From positions 13,860,471 through 13,924,470 of the forward strand of contig OY987247.1 of NCBI GenBank assembly GCA_963920765.1: 64,000 nt of DNA, given 5' to 3'. This stretch comes from Ulota crispa. Its lineage: Eukaryota; Streptophyta; Bryopsida; Orthotrichales; Orthotrichaceae. How positions within the stretch are numbered: the stretch's first letter is position 1; each line of letters begins with the position of its first letter. Positions 57,543-64,000 of the stretch are shown here, piece by piece. The notes below the pieces were generated by a model. It searched no databases, was not told the origin of the DNA, and was given only the letters and a program-made list of their open reading frames with translations. The position numbers were made by a program, and so were the translations under genes.

Positions 57543-60007
57543 ATGGGGAACAAAAGCTCAGATGGATCTGGCAGCAGTAGCACCCCAGTCGGAAGAAAGG
57601 TATGCACACCGGCCTGCTAGTGTTCAGGTCTGAGTCAAAACAGAGGATCCCTGAGCACAATCCCATAGCTAGTTAGTTAGTTCAGAACGCCATATTCGTT
57701 AAATTGGGAAAAAGCTTACAAAGTGGGACTTTTGAAGGTCACCTTAATCCGCTTGTGGCTTCTCATGAGAGAGGAGGAATTTGTGGGTGAAAAAATCTTA
57801 GTGACTCAGACTGAATTTGATACCTTTGAATCTGGTTTAAGGTGGCTATTTTGGATTAGGGTGAGGTACAAAATGGTACCCATCCAATTAAATGAAAATG
57901 GCGTTTTTTGGGACACGCAGACCGTTGATAATTGGATGTCTTGATCGTGCAGCTAAATGATTCCGTATACGTGCTGTCTGACCCACCGCAACCCCAAGTG
58001 GAGGTGGTTTTCATACACGGCTTGCAAATGGGGGACTTCAAAGACGCATATTGGAAGACGTGGACGACTCGAGAGAAGCCACCCTACAAGTCAGTGTGCT
58101 GGCTAGACACTTGGCTGAAAACGTCCATGCCAACTGCTCGGATTCTGTCCCTGTCGTATGATTCCAGGGCTGTGAAGTCTCGAGAGGCGAGCGGGGATAT
58201 TGATATGTACTCCATTGGAGAGGCCCTGCTGACGGAGATGACAATGGCAAAGATAGGCCAAAACAACATTCCCGTCATCTTTGTCTGTCACAGTCTTGGA
58301 GGCCTGGTGGCCAAGCAGATTGTCGTACATGCCTGGAGAAATTGCGGCTCTAGCCAACAACCCGCCGCCAAGGAATGTGCACGCTTGTTGGAGAATATGG
58401 TTGGCGTGTTCTTCTATGCCACGCCCCATTCTGGCTCCGAACTGGCTGATTTCGCAGACAAGGTGCTAAATCTCATTCCCGTGGTCGATAAGAGTCGCGT
58501 GGTGGACTATCTGAAGGTCTTGTGCAAAGAGACGGCGTTGCTCAATAACGCCTTCGACAGTGTGCACCGTCACCAATACAACGTGCGCTGGAAATTCCAA
58601 GTCATTGGAGAGTCACTCAAGACAAAATGTGTAAGTCCATCGCATGTGCTTTGTTAAATTCTCTGATCCTGGAACTTTTCGTTTGGGCGTGATTGCTCCG
58701 TCTTGCAATTCTGCTGAGCCTCCATCTGCTCCACGTTTCCTAGTGTTGCTGGTTGCTTCTCATCGTGCACGAATCAAGGTGCCCTGCCCTATGCTAGGTG
58801 GCCATGCTATCAAACCTGGGTGTACCAACCTGAGTCGCCCCCAACTCCAAGTTTTTGTGTAAACCGCAGAGAGCGAGAACTTGTAACGTGTAGGCTTACA
58901 ATGTCTGCGTCTTCTGTTAAATTGCACAATAAAATGATAGGAATCTCCCGAGGAAACAACACCTTATTCGTTAAATTGGGAAAAAGGATACGTTTTGGGA
59001 CTTCTGAATTTTGCATTGGTGAGAGTATTTTGGTGATTTAGAGTGAATTTTATGATGATTTATTCGAGATCTTGATGTAGGATCTTGATGGAATTAGTAT
59101 AAAACTCACTTTAAACATCCAAAACATTCTCACAAATGCAAAACTCAAAAGTTTCTAAATGTACTCTTTTTTTCCTAAATTTAACAAGGGAATGATTGGG
59201 GGACACCCTAATTGCTATGTGGACACTCCCTAGAGCTCAACTTGTTATGTTTGACATTATTATTTCATTGAAATATGAAATAAAATCATGGTGCACATTT
59301 GCGTTTACAAGTGTTGCATCATATAACAAATATGTCTTATTTGTGACATGGTCAAGAGTTAAACTTGTAAATTAAGAGAAGGACTAGTTTAACTCTTGAT
59401 CATGTCACAAACAAGACATATTTGTTGTATGTTTGCTACACTTGTAGATGCAAATGTGCACTAAAATATTGTTTTGATTTTATTTCATATTTCAATGTAA
59501 TAATATTGTCAAATTTAATAAGTTGGGCTAGAGGGGTGTCCACGTAGCAGCTGGGGGTGTCCTAGTCATTCCCTTTAACAAATATGGTGTAACACACTAG
59601 TGCAACGGATCCTGCTAAATACATATTGAAACTTGTTTGGATCAGTTTCCGCAATCATTAAAGAGCTTAGGGATGTCCATAACCAGTATTAAAAGTATCG
59701 CGATTATAAGCACTTGAGCCATATAAGCCCAGGAATCTAGTTTCTTCGATTAATCCTTCGTCACTCATTCACTCCAAGGGTTTCTGGTTCGTTTGCCACG
59801 CAGGGAAATGTTTACAGAATGGTGGTTCCAGAGGCATCGGCCAGACTTGCTGGAGTCCAGTTCATATCTGTACAAGAAAATCACGTCGATGTTTGCAAAC
59901 CTCAGACCCCAACGGACAGCAGCTTTTTACGATTGGTGGATTTCATTAGAGATGCTGTGGGCCCACAGTTGGAGCGTAAAGAAATCGATATCATGGACTT
60001 GACATAG
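57543..60007 (+). CDS. Stand-alone SERAC1-like hydrolase with N-myristoylation signal, 312 aa
   Basis: Exons: 57543-57599, 57953-58630 and 59804-60007 (TAG), all phase 0. Exon 1 encodes MGNKSSDGSGSSS, a textbook N-myristoylation context (Gly2, Ser6), then Ser/Gly-rich linker. Exon 2 is the hydrolase: VEVVFIHGLQMG, WLDTWL, nucleophile VCHSLGGLVAK, FFYATPHSGSE. Exon 3 gives MVVPEASARLAGVQFISVQE and NHVDVCKPQTPTDSSFLRLV, then stops, matching the first part of HNL exon 3. All expected residues for an active serine hydrolase around the nucleophile are present. Likely anchored on a membrane by myristate. Both introns contain MITEs of the same family (57688-57908; 58958-59591). Substrate and role are unknown; relation to immunity is inferred from the HNL paralogue. 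Confidence 0.84.
57688..57908. mobile_element. TTAAATTGGGAAAAA-family MITE, copy C, in intron 1
   Basis: The left end CGCCATATTCGTTAAATTGGG pairs with a more diverged right end (CCAATTAAATGAAAATGGCG). The right end lies only ~44 bp before the acceptor of the hydrolase exon. Confidence 0.7.
58958..59591. mobile_element. TTAAATTGGGAAAAA-family MITE, copy D, split by a nested element
   Basis: The left end ACACCTTATTCGTTAAATTGG is at 58958. The right end is split: TTTTTCCTAAATTTAACA to 59186, then after the inserted element TTAACAAATATGGTGT (59575-59591). Removing the insert restores the inverted terminus. Confidence 0.78.
59187..59574. mobile_element. Nested foldback MITE with TTAACA target duplication
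   Basis: The ends AGGGAATGA and TCATTCCCT are inverted, followed inward by GGGGGACACCC / GGGGTGTCC. The arms pair over most of the 388 bp (for example ATGTCTTATTTGTGACATGG against TCATGTCACAAACAAGACAT). TTAACA stands on both sides (59181-59186 and 59575-59580). It interrupts the terminal repeat of copy D inside intron 2 of the hydrolase gene. Confidence 0.85.
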
Positions 60008-60100
60008 AAAAATCTGTAGCCTTCATCGCTCTGTTGAGCAAAAGCCTACAATTTTCTAAATGGTAACCCTTTTGTATTGATATGTATTGCAATGATATAG

Positions 60101-60375
60101 ATAACGTCATATTCATTAATTTGGGAAAACGGTGGGTACCATTTTGTAACCCACCTTAATCCAAAATTACCACCTTAATTCGAATTAAGGAGGTCATCTT
60201 AAACTAGTTAATGAACTTCTGTTCAAAATTTCAGAAGGTTATGAACTTTTTATCCAAAAAGAGCATATTTCTAAATGATATATATCTCATTTCATTGGAA
60301 AATAGTTAACAAAATCCAAATTCAATGAATATGACATTTGTACACTTTTTCCCAAATTAATGAATATGACGTTAT
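60101..60375. mobile_element. TTAAATTGGGAAAAA-family MITE, copy E
   Basis: The left end ATAACGTCATATTCATTAAT and right end ATTAATGAATATGACGTTAT are perfectly complementary and continue into TTGGGAAAA / TTTTCCCAA. The best-preserved termini in the family; lies 94 bp after the stop of the hydrolase gene. Confidence 0.85.
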
Positions 60376-60469
60376 ACTTGCTTTTGGAGACCGCTTGCAC
60401 AGGACATTCTTCAAGCCACGTAAGCTTACAGTTCTTACTTGGCTCAAGGTGGAACATGCTTTCTAAACT

Positions 60470-61422
60470 TAACCCCTAAAGGCCCAAGTGGTCCCTTGGG
60501 GGCCAAATGGGGTTTTGGGCATGTACCTATAGCTAAACTCCTTTATGTGATTTTCTGAAACTTTTACTAAAGGTGGGAAATTCAAAGATTTGTGTGGGCA
60601 TCTAATTTTTTCCTTCATTCCAAGTTCCAACATTTATTGAAGAAGTTATGCATGAATAACTGAAAAACAAGAGAAAAGTAGGCAGCCCAAAAAAAAGTTT
60701 GTTTTTTTAAATAAAAATTTGGAAGTGGTTCTTTAGATTTTTATGTATGTGGGAAGCTTTGAATCATTCAATTTTGATTGATGAGATGAAAGTTATGAGA
60801 AGTTTTAATTGCGGGTAGGTATGGGACTTCCAAACTTCCATTTCTTTTGTCCCTTGTAAAATTTGGTGCTTTAATTTTTTGAGCTCTTTGGGTATTTGTT
60901 TTTTGATTTTTTTTTCCCAAATTGTAGTAGACTAAGAGTCCTTGGTTTTCACCATTTGGATTAAAGTGATTCAAATTTATGAATTTTACACAAATCTTCC
61001 AATTTTGCCTAGTGCATATGCAATTTCATGACCTTATGGCATTGCAAGATTTTACAAAGTATGATGCACACCTTCAATTCATATGAAAATTCTCCCACAC
61101 ATACCTAACTTGGTCTTTTACTTGGGAAAAAAAACCTCACTTTTGCGTAAAGCAATATTTCTAATATAGGAGTAGTCAAAGGCTTCTGAAGTTTCTGGGT
61201 AGCAGGGGAAAAAACTTTTTTTTTCACTTTAGATGTCAATATTTTACTCTATGACTAGAATGAGCTGATATTTTCCCACAAGTACCTCCCATAGTCTAGG
61301 GCAAGATCTTACGGTTGGATTTTTGTAAAATACTTTTTTTCCTACCATTGTACTTATTCCTCCAAAAGTGGCAGTTTTGAGTGACTTTCACAGAAAAAAG
61401 GGCTTGGGCCTTTAGGGATTAA
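60470..61422. mobile_element. TTAA-flanked element (piggyBac-like ends), 953 bp
   Basis: The left end TTAACCCCTAAAGGCCCAAG and right end CTTGGGCCTTTAGGGATTAA are inverted at 19 of 20 positions and bounded by TTAA. The interior is AT-rich and non-coding, with no transposase remnant seen. The longest and best-matched member of the family. Confidence 0.8.
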
Positions 61423-61477
61423 GCAATACCAAACATTTTTTTGTTCTTAGTCAGCTCCTCTTGGCTAGGTGGCATTG

Positions 61478-61818
61478 AAAATGCCATATTTGTTAAATTG
61501 GAAAAACCAGATTCCCAAGTTGTACTTCACCTTAACCCCTCAACGCCCCAGTAGCAAAAAACTTATTCCATTCCCAGTGTATTTTGTGACACCTCGGGTG
61601 TTGAGGGGTTAAACCCAAAGTTTCCCCTTAAATTAGATTCAAAGGTACCAAATTCAGTTTTAGCCAGTAAGATTTTGTCCCTTGCAAAATCCTCCTCTCA
61701 AGTGAGAACACATGTACCCAAAAAAATGCTGCTTAAACCTAGAGCTTGGTTTAGAGTGATTACCTTAAACCTAGTTTATTCCCAATATGGGTTATTTTTC
61801 CCAAATTAACAAATATAT
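61478..61818. mobile_element. TTAAATTGGGAAAAA-family MITE, copy F
   Basis: The left end GCCATATTTGTTAAATTGG is paired with the right end CCCAAATTAACAAATAT. The interior shares the AGCCAGTAAGATTTTGTCCC and CTCCTCTCAAGTGAG blocks with copies A and B. It contains a nested TTAA element. Confidence 0.72.
61532..61612. mobile_element. 81-bp TTAA-flanked element nested in copy F
   Basis: The left end TTAACCCCTCAACGCCCC and right end GGGTGTTGAGGGGTTAA are inverted and bounded by TTAA. At 81 bp it is little more than its two ends. Its placement inside another MITE shows the insertion order. Confidence 0.75.
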
Positions 61819-62028
61819 CTTCAGAAGATGCAAAGCCCGAGTTTCAACTTTTTTTTGTTCTAGATTTTGATAGAATAGGGTGCTGGTTGTAATTCTTGGA
61901 TGTGTCAGAGGCCATTGACGCATCTTGTGCAATGTGCAAGATAACTTTTGGTGTAAGATAATTTTTGGCGTACTCATGATAAGCTGAATCCAATGTAAGT
62001 CAATTGTTCCCCAAATGGAAGTGCTCAC

Positions 62029-62358
62029 TAAGGCCCGGTTCAGACTAGCGACCGGCAAAGATAGGAAAATCATCACCCCGTCCGGTGTTTCTATCGATAG
62101 AAATTTTTCCGTGTAATCGTGTGTCATTCAAGAGTGTGCCTCTACTAAACAAGTTTGGTACCACCCTTGGAGCAAGACCCAAATCTTCAATGTCTTGCCC
62201 GTTGACATGGCTATATAGAGTGGTCCCCATGGTGGTGAAGATGGATGTAAAAGTGCCGGACAAACTCGCAATCTGAACCCAACAGCAGAGAAAAGCCAAA
62301 TTTCAACCAATCACGTTTGAGAAATTTTCGGCCCAACGCTAGCTTGAAGCGGGCCTAA
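62029..62358. mobile_element. Tourist-like MITE with TAA target duplication
   Basis: TAA (62029-62031) then GGCCCGGTTCAGACTAGCG; right end CGCTAGCTTGAAGCGGGCC then TAA (62356-62358). A 3-bp TWA duplication with GGCC-type ends fits PIF/Harbinger non-autonomous elements. Open frames inside have no domain. Confidence 0.8.
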
Positions 62359-64000
62359 GGACCTACGAAGATTAGTATTCAGTTTTGTCAAACAAAGCCG
62401 CACCTTGAAATGTCCACCTGTATGGACGGATTAGTTAGAAAATGGACGCAGCAAAATTTGGACTCTTTCCAGGCAGGGGAGTTTTTATCCAAAATTACTA
62501 TGGTGTTGATATTTTTCATCCTGAGGTATTTAATTATTTTATAATCCATCAATGCTTATGGCACTCTACGAACCAAATCATTTTCGGATGTCAGTAAAGA
62601 CATCTCCAAACGCGAAGGGCTCCATTGATGGTGCACAACCTGCCACAATACAACTTGGCGTATTTCAAGAATGGCAAACGTTGTGCTAGTTTTGTTTTAG
62701 GAAACACTGTAACTGCAAGGTTTTAAGCGACATGAAGATGATGGTTTCTAGAACTCTTGTTTTGCTTGGTTATGGAGTACCTCATGTTGATGCTCACCTT
62801 TTTCACTTGCATTTGAGATCTTTGTTGACAAGTTTTTATACAAACAATGGAACCTTTGGTGGTCAAGAAGTAGTGTTGCCTTGAGGAATTTGACAACTTC
62901 AAAAACTCAAAACTTTTCGTCAACTTGTCCAACTTGAGGCGGTATGAATAATTTCATTGTTTTTAATCACAAACACGATTCTGGTTTCTTTTGATAAAAA
63001 AAAACAATTTTCTGGTACATCCCAAACTATTTTGGGACTTACTTGATCTTTTTCTGGCTCAAGAGTATGTTTAGAGCTTTATATAAGGCAATTCTAGCAT
63101 AGTCATCTAGCATAGGTCACGACATTTGCTTTTCGGATACTTTTGTATCTTAGTCAATCATACTAGAGCATAATAGAGCTTCTATTTACCAACAGAGTCT
63201 ATTTATCCAAATCGAGTGAATATTTCTATACATTAGCCTCTCATAGCATCAAAAAAGCTGTAAGCTGATAACTTTATATACACCGCTGCGTATCAGTATC
63301 GAAACTCATGTTTCCAGAACCATTGAGTTCCACTGTACGCAGATAATCCAGGATACTAAGCGTCTTTTGGCATTGAGTAAATTTGACTGAGAGTCAAGTC
63401 ATCACAAAGAACCAGTTTATATGACAAGTGTTTAGCTCTCTGTCAGGTCCTTTACAGTGCAGAAAAACTTTTTTTGACTGAACTTTAAGCCGCGATCAGT
63501 GTAATAGCAATCTAAGTTACACGTCGAGTGCTTATCTGCATCTTAACTTGGTCCATTTTGGTCCTGGGTAATTTGCATAGCTCTGGGTAAACCTACCCGC
63601 CCCAAGTACCACCTTTAAGTGCACACTTTTAAAAAACATGAGTATTATAAGCCTGAAATTTTATGTTATTGGGCTTTGTCTCATTCGAAGTCAAAAAGAG
63701 TCATGTGAATATCTCTCTTACTCAAATATAGAATTATAGGGGTAAGTCGGTACTTCAGAGTTAGAACTCTGTTATAAGTGGTCTGCCCCTTATTATTATT
63801 AAGCTACGGATCTCAGTGCTACTGGGTCTGAAAGAGCCCAGAACCCATGAAGCATTCAAATACCGAAAGCAATGCCATGACTGTATCTAGGATATTGCTG
63901 GAAAATAAATAGCAGCCTCCAGCCTTTAAACGTTAAAAAAACCCTACCTTATACAAGGTACGATATTTTTTACTAGAATCCTGCTCTGATGGGCAATCCA
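62359..64000. other. Intergenic DNA to the window end, no gene seen
   Basis: No exon-like series, RNA gene or paired element ends were found. A short palindrome (TACCTTATACAAGGTA) lies at 63946-63961. Confidence 0.45.

Noticed and set aside
63735..63792. Possible tRNA-like fold (GGGGTAAGTCGG ... GGTCTGCCCC)
   Set aside because: No proper D-loop, anticodon stem or T-loop GTTCRA; only the outer ends pair.
63946..63961. TACCTTATACAAGGTA palindrome as another AGGTAG element
   Set aside because: Only 16 bp with no body; probably a chance palindrome or the window cuts off anything longer.

Overview
This window looks like nuclear DNA of a land plant, most probably a bryophyte, with a liverwort the best guess. 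The genes are intron-rich with GT-AG introns and sit in AT-rich, transposon-littered intergenic DNA. The recognisable ones are a nuclear gene for plastid biotin carboxylase (acetyl-CoA carboxylase), a remnant of an ER-type P5A ATPase, and an NLR immune-receptor gene whose N-terminal domain is an alpha/beta hydrolase. That hydrolase-NBS-LRR (HNL) class is known from liverworts and charophyte algae, not from flowering plants. The species cannot be read from the sequence.

Layout. 1-15.3 kb is almost gene-free and holds a series of short terminal-inverted-repeat elements (MITEs) of several families, two ~600 bp direct repeats and simple repeats. 16.2-20.1 kb (+) is a 12-exon gene for a SAM plus PH domain protein, preceded by a 308-bp tandem duplication. 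20.1-24.1 kb is intergenic, with a 677-bp TTAA-flanked element. 24.26-30.64 kb (+) is a complete 15-exon plastid biotin carboxylase gene; its second intron holds an array of ~180-bp repeats that copy the exon-intron junction. 30.6-38.6 kb is intergenic with a decayed segmental duplication. 38.6-44.2 kb (+) is the HNL gene, with an array of 19 near-identical 147-bp LRR units that is broken by one extra base. 44.6-45.4 kb is a truncated second HNL copy with an internal deletion. 45.7-51.3 kb is the 3' half of a P5A ATPase gene, now a pseudogene. 51.4-54.8 kb is a MITE cluster. 55.0-60.0 kb is a divergent pair of hydrolase-only genes that are paralogues of the HNL N-terminal domain. 60-64 kb is again MITE-rich and gene-free.

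How the parts relate. The three hydrolases (one fused to NB-ARC-LRR, two standing alone) share the same intron positions and phases and the same C-terminal extension exon. In the stand-alone genes that exon stops just before the point where NB-ARC begins in the HNL. The HNL copy has Cys in place of the nucleophile Ser that both stand-alone copies keep, and one stand-alone copy starts with a predicted N-myristoylation signal. Together this looks like an immune-receptor locus with satellite effector-like or ancestral hydrolases, but that role is inference.

Limits: exon boundaries were set by eye from splice consensus, phase and family similarity. No alignment or database search was run.
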